From: Pseudokineococcus lusitanus
GTDB lineage: Bacteria; Actinomycetota; Actinomycetes; Actinomycetales; Quadrisphaeraceae
Assembly (NCBI RefSeq): GCF_003751265.1
Contig: NZ_RJKN01000005.1
Span: forward strand, 124,001-188,000
Direction of reading: 5' to 3'
Length of the DNA: 64,000 nucleotides
Shown: positions 32,985 to 40,878 of the stretch, in pieces
Layout of the letters: the number at the start of each line of letters is the position of its first letter
Position numbering within the stretch: position 1 is the stretch's first letter
The notes under the pieces: generated by a model
Database searches by the model: none
The model's input: the letters and a program-made list of their open reading frames with translations, nothing else
What the model was told of the DNA's origin: nothing
Program-made: the position numbers and the translations under genes

Positions 32985-34156
32985 CCGCCGATCGCGCTCA
33001 TGGACCGCGACGGGCGCGCGAAGCCGCTCGCCGTCACGGGCTCCGCCTCGCCGACGCCGTGCGCCGGCGCCTTGCCCCACATCGCGGCCCGCCAGACGTC
33101 GGCCACCTCGTCGTCGGAGGCGCCGCCGCGCAGGAGGGCGCGCAGGTCCGTCTCCGACGTCGAGAAGAGGCAGCTGCGGACCTGGCCGTCGGCCGTCAGG
33201 CGCGTGCGGTCGCACGCCTCGCAGAACGGGCGCGTCACCGAGGCGATGACCCCCACGCGGCCGAGCGGCGCCGAGGTCGGGTCCGCGCCGCGTGCCCGGA
33301 CCCGGTAGGTCTGCGCCGGGGCACCGCCCCGGGCGGCCGGGTCGTCGTCCTCGAGGTCGAAGGCGGTGCGCAGGGAGGCGACGACGTCGTCCGCCGTGAC
33401 GAGACCCTCGCGGGACCAGGCGCCCTGGGCGTCGATGGGCATCTGCTCGATGACGCGCAGCTCGTAGCCGGCGGCGAGCGCCCACGCCAGCAGCTCCGGC
33501 GCCTCGTCGTCGTTGACGCCGGGCAGCAGCACGGCGTTGACCTTGACCGGGCCGATCCCGGCGGCGGCCGCCGCCGCGACGCCCGCGAGCACGTCGGCGT
33601 GCCGGTCCCGGCGCGTGATGGCGGCGAAGCGCTCGGGGCGCAGCGTGTCGAGCGAGACGTTGATGCGCCGCAGGCCCGCCGCCGCGAGCGCGGCGGCACG
33701 CTTGTCGAGGCCGAGCGCGTTGGTCGTCATCGACGCCTCGACCGCGCGGCCGTCGGCCGTCCGCAGGGCGGTGGTCGCCGCGACGACGCGCTCGAGACCG
33801 CGCCGCAGCAGCGGCTCGCCGCCGGTGTACCGCACCTCGGTGACCCCCAGGTGCTCGACGGCCACCCGCACGAGCCGGACGACCTCGTCGTCGTCGAGCA
33901 GCTCGCCCGCCGGCATCCAGTCGAGGCCCTCGGGCGGCATGCAGTAGCCGCAGCGGAGGTTGCAGCGGTCCGTCAGCGAGACGCGGAGGTCCACCGCCGT
34001 GCGGCCGGACGGGTCGACGAGGCCGGGGACCGCCGGGCGGCCCGCGGTGGCCCGGGCGACGGCGCCGGCCCCCGGGGCGCCGGAGGGCCGTCGCACCGCG
34101 GGCATGCCGAGCGCGACCGCCGACGGCGCTGCGGGTCGGACGGTGGGAGCACTCAT
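32981..34156 (-). CDS. moaA: GTP 3',8-cyclase MoaA (radical SAM)
   Basis: The 391-residue enzyme catalyses the first step of molybdenum cofactor synthesis, converting GTP to 3',8-cyclo-dihydro-GTP. The radical SAM cluster motif is CNLRCGYC (CxxxCxxC); the second Fe-S site is FCEACDRTRL ... CLFS; and the protein ends in the essential Gly-Gly (MSAIGG). The first 45 residues are a Pro/Ala extension. A TACGCT -10 box lies 7 nt before the ATG, so the transcript is probably leaderless and no Moco riboswitch can precede it. moaD follows with a GTGA overlap. Confidence 0.95.
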   Translation of the reverse strand: MSAPTVRPAAPSAVALGMPAVRRPSGAPGAGAVARATAGRPAVPGLVDPSGRTAVDLRVSLTDRCNLRCGYCMPPEGLDWMPAGELLDDDEVVRLVRVAVEHLGVTEVRYTGGEPLLRRGLERVVAATTALRTADGRAVEASMTTNALGLDKRAAALAAAGLRRINVSLDTLRPERFAAITRRDRHADVLAGVAAAAAAGIGPVKVNAVLLPGVNDDEAPELLAWALAAGYELRVIEQMPIDAQGAWSREGLVTADDVVASLRTAFDLEDDDPAARGGAPAQTYRVRARGADPTSAPLGRVGVIASVTRPFCEACDRTRLTADGQVRSCLFSTSETDLRALLRGGASDDEVADVWRAAMWGKAPAHGVGEAEPVTASGFARPSRSMSAIGG

Positions 34157-34163
34157 CGCGACC

Positions 34164-34169
34164 AGCGTA
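34164..34169 (-). promoter_or_regulatory. -10 box of a leaderless moaA promoter
   Basis: TACGCT on the minus strand lies 7 nt before the ATG at 34156. Confidence 0.5.
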
Positions 34170-34241
34170 CGTCCGCGACCGCCGCCCCTCCTGCGGGCCC
34201 GTCCGCCCCGGGCCGACGCCCGGGACGGACGAGAGCGCCGG

Positions 34242-34532
34242 TCAGAGCGCGAACATCCGCGCGTTGCGCTCCTCCACCTCGGCGTAGGAGGTGCCCGCCG
34301 CGGAGAGCGCGGCGTTGACCTGGTCCAGCGACGAGCGCACGCGCTCCTGCGTGCCGCGCCAGTCGGCGACGAGCGCCTGGAAGGAACCGGCCGCCTGCCC
34401 CTTCCAGCTGCCCTGGAGGTCCAGGAGGTGGCGCATCATCGCGTCGACCTCCGCCGCCAGCGCGGACGACGACGCCCGCACCGCCGCGCTCGCCTGCTGC
34501 ACCTGCGCGCTGTCGACCTCGAACCTGCTCAT
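34242..34532 (-). CDS. WXG100-family (ESAT-6-like) protein
   Basis: The 96-residue helical-hairpin protein has the central W-x-G turn as GSWKGQAAGSF at about residue 43. It ends RNARMFAL, without the clear YxxxD/E secretion signal (YAEVEERN gives YAEVE at a plausible position). WXG100 proteins are substrates of type VII (ESX) secretion or structural partners of toxins. No EccC, EccD or toxin gene is in the window, so the secretion system must lie elsewhere. A GGAG-containing site (GGGAGC) lies just upstream of the ATG. It follows the HtrA gene after a terminator. Confidence 0.9.
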   Translation of the reverse strand: MSRFEVDSAQVQQASAAVRASSSALAAEVDAMMRHLLDLQGSWKGQAAGSFQALVADWRGTQERVRSSLDQVNAALSAAGTSYAEVEERNARMFAL

Positions 34533-34664
34533 GGCGCTCCCCTCGTCGTGGGCCCCGTCGGCCCCCTCGCGGCGGACCGTAGGGGCCGGACGACGACGCC
34601 CGCAGAGGTCGTCCACAGGCCCCGGCGCGGTGCTCGCACCGGGCCGTCGGCGGGCCCCCGGACG

Positions 34665-34706
34665 CCACGACGGGCCGGTGCGCCGCGGCGCACCGGCCCG
34701 TCGTGG
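34665..34706 (-). terminator. Terminator after the HtrA gene
   Basis: Twenty-bp perfect arms (34665-34684 with 34687-34706) lie 33 bp past the HtrA stop on the minus strand. Confidence 0.8.
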
Positions 34707-34738
34707 GTCGGGGGTCGGCGGGCGGTCCCGCCGACGGG

Positions 34739-36325
34739 TCAGCCGTCCTCGCGCGTCCCGAGGGTGGCCGTCACGGTCTGCGAGGCGCCGTCCCGCACGA
34801 CGGTGAGGTCGACCGGCGTGCCGGGCGCCCGCTCGCGCAGCTGGGCGGTGAGGGACTCGGCCCCGTCGACGGGCGTGCCGTCGACGGCCGTCACCGCGTC
34901 GCCGGCCTGCAGGCCGGCGTCGGCCGCCGGGGTGCCGGCGGTGACGTCCTGCACGCCCGCCGCGAGCCGGCTCGTCCCGTCGGCCGTGGCTGTCGTGTCC
35001 GAGAGGGAGACGCCGAGCCAGGCGTGCGACGCGGTGCCGTTCGAGATGAGCTCGTCGGCGATCCGCGTGGCCTCGTCCGCCGGGATGGCGAAGCCGAGGC
35101 CGATGGAGCCGGCCGACTCCGACGTGCTGGCGATGCTCGAGTTGATGCCGACGACGGAGCCGGAGGCGTCGACGAGCGCGCCGCCGGAGTTGCCGGGGTT
35201 GATGGCCGCGTCGGTCTGGATCGCGTTGGTGACGACCTGCTCGGCCTGCTGCTGCGGCTGCTGCTGGCCCCCGAAGGGCAGACCCTGCAGGCCCTCCTGC
35301 TGCTGGCCGCCGCTGCTCTCCTGCGTCGTCGTCACCGGCCGGTCGACCGCCGAGACGATGCCGGTCGTCACGGTGTCGCTGAGGCCGAGCGGGTTGCCCA
35401 CCGCCATGACCGGCTGGCCGGGCTGGACGGCGGCGCTGCTGCCGAAGGTCGCGGCCTGCAGGTCGGAGGGGGCGTCGGCGATCTCGAGGACGGCGAGGTC
35501 CGTCGCCGCGTCCTCGCCGACGACGCTGATGTCGTCGTAGACGCGGCCGTCGGAGAGGACCACCCGCATCTGCTGCGGCGTCCCGCCGCCGTTGACCACG
35601 TGGTAGTTGGTCAGCACGTGCCCGGAGTCGTCGAGGACGACGCCGGAGCCCTCGCCGGAGCCGGACGAGCCGACCACCTGGATGGCGACGACGCTCGGCG
35701 CGACCTGGCCGGCCACGGCCTGCCAGTCGACGGCGTCGGTCGTGACGGCCTGCGGCGCCGCGGCGCTGCCCGAGGACGACGACGACGAGGAGGAGGGCGC
35801 GAGGGCCGCCGCGGCGCCGGCGTCGCGGGTGAGGGCGCCGACGCCGAGGGCACCGCCGCCGCCCACGAGGGCGGCCACGAGGCCGACGGCCACGACCGCG
35901 GCCCAGCCGGGGCGTCGGGACGGGCGCCGGGCCGGCGGCGTGGGGGAGGCCCCCGACGCGCCGTGGCCGCCCGAGCCGCCGCCGACCGCCCAGGGGTCGT
36001 GCGGGGCGGGCGCCGCGGGCGGGCCCGCCGGAGCGGTCTCCCAGGGCGCGCGCTGCGGCGCCTGCTGGCCCTGCTGGGGGACGCCCGGGTAGCCCGTGGG
36101 CGAGGGGGAGGGCGTGCCGTACGGCGCCTGCCCCGCCGGGGCGGCCGGGCGGGCGTACGGGTCGTGCCCCGGCCGGCCCGACGGGGAGGGCTGCCCGGCG
36201 TAGCGGCCGTCGCCGCGCTGCGCCTCGGCCCACTGCGCCCACGGGTCCGACGTCGGCCACGGCGAGGAGCCCTGCGGCTCGGCGGGGCCCGACGGGGTGC
36301 TGCTGCGGTCGGTGTGCTGGCTCAC
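34739..36325 (-). CDS. HtrA/DegP-type serine protease with PDZ domain (PepD-like)
   Basis: The 528-residue protein has a Pro/Gly-rich cytoplasmic N-terminus (1-140), one transmembrane helix (about 145-168), a Ser-rich spacer, a trypsin-like domain and a C-terminal PDZ domain (about 435-528). The catalytic triad is visible as LTNYHVV (His), ATDLAVL (Asp) and GNSGGAL (Ser). A Gln-rich loop (about 345-370) is inserted before the Ser motif. GTG at 36325 has AGGAGG 5 nt upstream; the longer frame has no such site. It lies downstream of a two-component system exactly as mycobacterial pepD follows mprAB, suggesting envelope-stress protein quality control. Confidence 0.93.
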   Translation of the reverse strand: MSQHTDRSSTPSGPAEPQGSSPWPTSDPWAQWAEAQRGDGRYAGQPSPSGRPGHDPYARPAAPAGQAPYGTPSPSPTGYPGVPQQGQQAPQRAPWETAPAGPPAAPAPHDPWAVGGGSGGHGASGASPTPPARRPSRRPGWAAVVAVGLVAALVGGGGALGVGALTRDAGAAAALAPSSSSSSSSGSAAAPQAVTTDAVDWQAVAGQVAPSVVAIQVVGSSGSGEGSGVVLDDSGHVLTNYHVVNGGGTPQQMRVVLSDGRVYDDISVVGEDAATDLAVLEIADAPSDLQAATFGSSAAVQPGQPVMAVGNPLGLSDTVTTGIVSAVDRPVTTTQESSGGQQQEGLQGLPFGGQQQPQQQAEQVVTNAIQTDAAINPGNSGGALVDASGSVVGINSSIASTSESAGSIGLGFAIPADEATRIADELISNGTASHAWLGVSLSDTTATADGTSRLAAGVQDVTAGTPAADAGLQAGDAVTAVDGTPVDGAESLTAQLRERAPGTPVDLTVVRDGASQTVTATLGTREDG

Positions 36326-36422
36326 GGTGTCCTCCTGGCGGCGGCCGGGACGGTCCGTCCCGGGCATGGCACCAGTAGAGGCCCCGTGGATCGGGGGACC
36401 CGGGGAGAACCCTGGACCTTTG

Positions 36423-38123
36423 CTATGAACGCTCGGGCGTCGGTCCGGCGACGCCGGGGGCGCCGCCGGCGGCGTCGTCGCCACGACCCCCGTCGGGGTC
36501 GACGACCTCGCCGTCGACGACCTCGCCGTCGACCTCGTCGACGGGCCCGACGTCGAGGAGCTCGGGCTCGGGGTCGGCCGCGGGGACGGCCACCTCGACG
36601 GTGGTGCCGCCGCCCGGCGTCGGGACGACGCGCGCCGCGCCGCCGTGCGCGCGCACGAGTGCGGCGACGATCGCGAGTCCGAGACCGCTGCCGCCGCCGG
36701 AGCCCCGGGCCCGGGAGGTGTCCGCGCGGTAGAAGCGCTCGAAGACCCGCTCGGCGTCCTCGGCCGGGATGCCCGCGCCGTGGTCGACGACCTGCCACGT
36801 GGCCCAGCGGCCGCCGTCGTGCTCGCGGACGCCGACGCCGATCTCCAGCGGCGTGCCGTCCGGCGTGTGCCGCACGGCGTTCCCGACGAGGTTCGTCAGC
36901 ACCTGGCGTAGCCGGGCGTCGTCGCCGACCACGGGCGCGGGGGAGGGGCCCCGGGCGCCGTCGAGGCCGGCGAGGCGCACGGTGCGGGTGGGCGCGAGGG
37001 CGGTGAGGTCGTGGACGGCGTCGGCGGCGATGACGAGCAGGTCGACGGGGTCCCGGCGCAGCGGCCGCTGCTCGTCGAGCCGGGTGAGCGCGAGGAGGTC
37101 CTCGACGAGCCCGCCCAGCCGGGCCGACTCCGCCTCCACGCGGGCGAAGGCCGCGGTGACGTCCTCCGGCTCGCGGACGGCGCCCTGGCGGTGGAGCTCG
37201 GCGAAGCCCCGGATGGCGGCCAGCGGCGTGCGCAGCTCGTGGCTCGCGTCGGCGACGAAGCGCCGCATCCGCGCCTCGGACGCCTCGCGGGCGGCGAGCG
37301 ACGTCTCGATCCGGTCCAGGAGCGTGTTGAGCGTCTGGCCGAGCCGGCCCACCTCCGTGCCCGGCCACGCGTCGGGGACGCGGCGGCTCGTCTCGCCGCG
37401 CCCGTAGGCGTCGGCGACGGCCTCGACCTCGCGCAGCGGCCGCAGCGAGCGGCGGACGGCGACGCGGCCGGTGACGGCGGCGGCGAGGAGGACGACGAAG
37501 GCCGTGAGCCAGAAAAGGGAGCGTGCCTCCTGCACGGCCTCGTCCACCTGGGTCAGGGGGAAGGCGATGGAGGTGACCGCCGTGGTGCCACGCACCGTGG
37601 TGGGGATGGAGATGACGCGCCAAGGGGTGCCGTCCTCGCCCGTGGCGTCGAAGGGCTGCTGGACCCGCTCCCGGGCCGTCTCGTAGTCGACGTCGGTCAG
37701 GTCCGGGAGGTCGGCCTCCCGGGATGCCAGCCGGAAGAGCGGCTCACCCGCCTGGTTCCCGACGAGGACGACGTAGTCGGTCGGGATGCTCGGCTGCTGG
37801 GCGCCGTTGGTCTCGAACAGGATGTTCAGCTCGTCGACGACGGCCTGGCTCGTGCTCTGGCTCGTCAGCCGGCTGTCGACGTCGTCCACCAGCACCCCGC
37901 GCAGCAGCGTCGTCGTCGCCACGCCCGTGACGAGCAGCGCGAGGAGCAGCAGCCCGGCGAGCAGGACGACGAGCTTGGTGCGGAGCGGGAAGAGGTCCCA
38001 CCACCGGGCCGCCGGCCAGCGGCGGCCGTCGGGCGGCAGCGACTTGGGGGAGCGCGCGGGCAGCCGCTCGCGGACGCCCGCGGGCAGGCGCTCGGTGAGC
38101 TGCTCGTAGCGGCCGGGGCTCAC
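36423..38123 (-). CDS. Sensor histidine kinase (MprB-like)
   Basis: The 566-residue protein has two transmembrane helices (about 50-75 and 195-215) bounding an extracytoplasmic sensor domain, a HAMP domain, and a complete kinase core: H-box FVADASHELRTPLAAIRGF at about 294, N-box VLTNLVGNAVRHTP, G1 VDHGAGIP and G2 GSGLGLAIV. An acidic tail of about 50 residues follows. It is translationally coupled to the response regulator by a GTGA overlap and lies 97 bp before the HtrA gene. It probably senses an envelope signal and may be tuned by the protease, as proposed for MprB-PepD. Confidence 0.93.
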   Translation of the reverse strand: MSPGRYEQLTERLPAGVRERLPARSPKSLPPDGRRWPAARWWDLFPLRTKLVVLLAGLLLLALLVTGVATTTLLRGVLVDDVDSRLTSQSTSQAVVDELNILFETNGAQQPSIPTDYVVLVGNQAGEPLFRLASREADLPDLTDVDYETARERVQQPFDATGEDGTPWRVISIPTTVRGTTAVTSIAFPLTQVDEAVQEARSLFWLTAFVVLLAAAVTGRVAVRRSLRPLREVEAVADAYGRGETSRRVPDAWPGTEVGRLGQTLNTLLDRIETSLAAREASEARMRRFVADASHELRTPLAAIRGFAELHRQGAVREPEDVTAAFARVEAESARLGGLVEDLLALTRLDEQRPLRRDPVDLLVIAADAVHDLTALAPTRTVRLAGLDGARGPSPAPVVGDDARLRQVLTNLVGNAVRHTPDGTPLEIGVGVREHDGGRWATWQVVDHGAGIPAEDAERVFERFYRADTSRARGSGGGSGLGLAIVAALVRAHGGAARVVPTPGGGTTVEVAVPAADPEPELLDVGPVDEVDGEVVDGEVVDPDGGRGDDAAGGAPGVAGPTPERS

Positions 38124-38863
38124 GCCGTCTCGGGCGGGAGGCGGAGGACGTAGCCCACGCCGCGGCGGGTGTGGATGAGCGGCGCCACCGGCTTGCCGTC
38201 GAGGTCGGTCCCCGTGTCGATCTTGCGGCGCAGGTAGGAGATGTAGGACTCGACGATCCCGGCCTCGCCGTTGAAGTCGTAGTTCCACACGTGGTCGAGG
38301 ATCTGCGCCTTGGACAGCACCCGGTTGGGGTTGAGCAGCAGGTAGCGCAGGAGCTTGAACTCGGTGGGGGAGAGCTCGACGTCGCGCCCGCCGCGGCGGA
38401 CCTCGTGGCTGTCCTCGTCCATCTGGAGGTCGGCGAAGACGAGATGGCCCTGCGACGGTGCCCCGGCCCCGCCCCCCGTCCGGCGGAGGATGGCGCGGAT
38501 GCGGGCCACGACCTCCTCGAGGCTGAAGGGCTTGGTGACGTAGTCGTCGCCGCCGACGGTGAGGCCCTGCACGCGGTCGGCGAGGTCGTCCTTGGCGGTG
38601 AGGAAGAGGACCGGGGTGTCCCGCCCGCGCTCGCGGAGCCGGCGGGTCACGGCGAAGCCGTCGAGGTCCGGCATCATCACGTCGAGGACGAGGAGGTCCG
38701 GGCGGACCCGCTCGGCCTGGCGGAGGGCCTCGTGGCCGTCCGGGGCGGTGTGGACCTCGAAGCCCGCGTAGCGCAGGGAGGTCGACAGCAGCTCGCGGAT
38801 GTTCGGCTCGTCGTCGACGACGAGGAGCCGCGCCTCCGCGGGGGGTCCGCCCGGGGTGCTCAT
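38120..38863 (-). CDS. OmpR/PhoB-family response regulator (MprA-like)
   Basis: The 247-residue protein has a receiver (LLVVDDEPNIREL, phospho-Asp in LVLDVMMPD at about 58, Lys in VTKPFSLEE) and a winged-helix DNA-binding domain (LSPTEFKLLRYLLLNPNRVLSKAQILDHVWNYD ... TRRGVGYVLR). It is the first gene of the RR-kinase pair. The ATG at 38863 is preceded 7 nt upstream by CACACT, a weak match to the -10 pattern. It likely controls the downstream protease gene and itself. Confidence 0.94.
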   Translation of the reverse strand: MSTPGGPPAEARLLVVDDEPNIRELLSTSLRYAGFEVHTAPDGHEALRQAERVRPDLLVLDVMMPDLDGFAVTRRLRERGRDTPVLFLTAKDDLADRVQGLTVGGDDYVTKPFSLEEVVARIRAILRRTGGGAGAPSQGHLVFADLQMDEDSHEVRRGGRDVELSPTEFKLLRYLLLNPNRVLSKAQILDHVWNYDFNGEAGIVESYISYLRRKIDTGTDLDGKPVAPLIHTRRGVGYVLRLPPETA

Positions 38864-38915
38864 GCCGGTCAGTGTGCGCGCGACGGCTGGAGACCGCCTG
38901 CCCGGTACCTGGGCG

Positions 38916-40223
38916 TCACCTGGGGGCGGGCTGTGCCGGCCCGGCCTCGCCGGCCCGCGGGCGGGGCGTGCGCGCCGACGGCTCCGGGGCCGAGCGGCAC
39001 GACTCCTCGACACCGGCGGGCGAGAGCGCGTGCGCCGTCACCATGGCGGCGGCGCCGGTGACCGCGGCGCGGTCGCCCATCGTCGAGCGGACGACCCGCA
39101 GGTCCTCGGTCGCCAGGGGCAACGAGCGCGCCCGCACGACCTCGCGGGCCCCGACGAGCAGCTCGTCGGCGACCTCGGCCAGCGTGCCGCCGAGGACGAC
39201 GACCCCCGGGTCGAGGATGCTCACGCAGGTCGCGAGGACGAGGCCGAGGTCGCGCCCGGCGCTGCGGACGGCCGCGACGGCGTCGGGCTGCCGCGCGCGG
39301 ACGAGCCCGACGACGTCGGTGACGTCGTCCGCGGCGAGGCCGCGGGACCGCAGCTGCCGGGCGAGCGCCGCGCCGCCCGCGACCGCTTCGAGGCAGCCGC
39401 GGTGGCCGCAGCTGCAGCCGGCGTCCTCGCGCCCGGGCACCTGGACGTGGCCGAGGTCGCCCGCGGCCCCGCGCGCCCCGCGGTCGAGCTGCCCGCCGGA
39501 GACGATGCCGGCGCCCACGCCGGTCGAGACCTTGACGACGAGCAGGTGCTCCTCGTCGGGCCAGGCGTGCACGTGCTCGCCGAGGGCCATGAGGTTGACG
39601 TCGTTGTCGACGAGGACGACGCCGGGCAGCACCCGGCCGACGATGCCGACGACGTCGGCGCCGTCCCAGCCCGGCATGATCGGCGGCCGCACGGGTCGTC
39701 CCGTGGCGTGGTCGACGGGGCCGGGCAGGCCGATGCCCGTGCCGACGAGGTCGTCGGTCGAGCGCCCCGCCTCGGCGAGCAGCTCGGTGGCCGTCGTCGT
39801 GAGCCAGCCGAGGACCGCCTCGGGCCCGTCCGCGATGGACAGGGCCGACGCCCGCACCGCGAGCGGAGTCCCGGCCAGGTCGGTGACCTCGACGCGCCCG
39901 TGCCGGGCCCCCAGGTCGGCGGCCAGCACGACGCGCGACGAGGGCGCGAAGGCGAAGCGGCCGGGGGGTCGGCCGCCCGTGGAGATGGCCTCGCCCGCGG
40001 TCTCGACGAGGCCGCAGCGCACGAGGCGGTCCAGGCGGGCGCCGACGGCGGAGCGCGACAGCCCCGTGGCCTCGACGAGGTCGCCGCGGGTGCGCGCGCG
40101 GCCGTCGCGCAGCAGCTGGAAGAGCTCGCCGGCCCCGTGCGGGCCGGCCGCGAGCGCCGGGGCGCCGTCCGACCGGCCGTGGTGCGCGAGCGTCACCGCC
40201 GAGCCGTCCCAGGCTCCGTCCAC
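38916..40223 (-). CDS. ROK-family transcriptional repressor
   Basis: The 435-residue protein has a winged HTH at about residues 30-95 (TRGDLVEATGLSRSAVGARLDRLVRCGLVE) joined to a ROK sugar-kinase-like domain with the ATP/sugar residues in VLVDNDVNLMALGEH and the zinc motif GCSCGHRGCLEAVAG. Such NagC/Mlc/XylR-type proteins are sugar-responsive repressors. GTG start at 40223. It is divergent from the large secreted sugar-dehydrogenase/ThuA protein, with 655 bp between, so that gene is its probable target. The inducer is unknown. Confidence 0.9.
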   Translation of the reverse strand: MDGAWDGSAVTLAHHGRSDGAPALAAGPHGAGELFQLLRDGRARTRGDLVEATGLSRSAVGARLDRLVRCGLVETAGEAISTGGRPPGRFAFAPSSRVVLAADLGARHGRVEVTDLAGTPLAVRASALSIADGPEAVLGWLTTTATELLAEAGRSTDDLVGTGIGLPGPVDHATGRPVRPPIMPGWDGADVVGIVGRVLPGVVLVDNDVNLMALGEHVHAWPDEEHLLVVKVSTGVGAGIVSGGQLDRGARGAAGDLGHVQVPGREDAGCSCGHRGCLEAVAGGAALARQLRSRGLAADDVTDVVGLVRARQPDAVAAVRSAGRDLGLVLATCVSILDPGVVVLGGTLAEVADELLVGAREVVRARSLPLATEDLRVVRSTMGDRAAVTGAAAMVTAHALSPAGVEESCRSAPEPSARTPRPRAGEAGPAQPAPR

Positions 40224-40538
40224 GGCGTCCTCCAGGTGTGCTGTCGCGGTGTGCGCGGGTACGCAGGCCTCCAGGGTGCACCGGGGGTGGCCCCCTGGTC
40301 CCGAGGGCCCCGCCGGCGGCGCACATCCTCGCGCCTGGCCCGCCCCCGTGGCGCCTCGGCTCGCCGTGGCGGTCCCCGGTGTGTCGCGCGCGACCCGCGG
40401 GGCGGGGACGCCGGGCCCAGGTCGGGCACCGGACCTTGCCAGGGAACTGCCAGGGGCCCGCCCGGGCCTGGGAGGACGTCGGGAGGCGCGCGGAGGCCGC
40501 GCCGGTCCGCGCGGCGGCCTGCGGACGGCCTCGGCGAC

Positions 40539-40559
40539 AAGGGCTGCTACGCAGCCCTT
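40539..40559. promoter_or_regulatory. 21-bp palindrome: operator or terminator
   Basis: AAGGGCTGC-TAC-GCAGCCCTT is a perfect 9+3+9 inverted repeat followed by T. It could be a ROK-repressor operator or an intrinsic terminator on the plus strand. Confidence 0.5.
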
Positions 40560-40607
40560 TCCACACCGTCACGGGGCGTGCCGACCGTCACGTGCTGTGC
40601 CGCAGCG

Positions 40608-40635
40608 GTGGCCTCGGGCCGTGCCCGAGGCCGCC
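40608..40635 (+). terminator. Hairpin followed by T-rich run
   Basis: About 13 paired bases (core 40610-40619 with 40623-40632, 3-nt loop) are followed by GGCTTTTGCTT. This is the most classical intrinsic terminator shape in the window, although no plus-strand gene precedes it. Confidence 0.5.
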
Positions 40636-40645
40636 AGGCTTTTGC

Positions 40646-40675
40646 TTGACCCCGGCCGAAGTGCCCTCCTACCGT
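40646..40675 (+). promoter_or_regulatory. Putative promoter of the ThuA/sugar-dehydrogenase gene
   Basis: TTGACC at 40646-40651 and TACCGT at 40670-40675, with an 18-bp spacer, resemble a housekeeping promoter and face the large secreted-protein gene about 200 bp downstream. Confidence 0.5.
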
Positions 40676-40878
40676 CGAGAGCTCTTGCAGGGCAGGGGTC
40701 CACAGCCGCCGGTCGACGACGACCCGGCGCCCTTGCGCGTCGCCGTGCCGCCCGGGCCGTCGACCCGCCAGGACGGCGGGCGGTGGCGGGCGTCGGCTGC
40801 AGGGGAGATCGCGGGAGGGAGCGGCCAGGACCACTGCCGTCGCCCGACGACGGGCGGCCACGACGAAGGAGCACGCCT

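Larger units (their letters stand above)
40224..40878. other. 655-bp divergent regulatory interval
   Basis: No convincing gene is present. It holds a 21-bp palindrome (40539-40559), a second hairpin followed by a T-rich stretch (40608-40645), and a promoter-like TTGACC/TACCGT pair (40646-40675) directed at the gene starting at 40879, leaving a leader of about 200 nt. Confidence 0.6.

Noticed and set aside
34157-34241. Moco riboswitch before moaA
   Set aside because: The -10 box lies 7 nt from the ATG, so there is no leader to fold.
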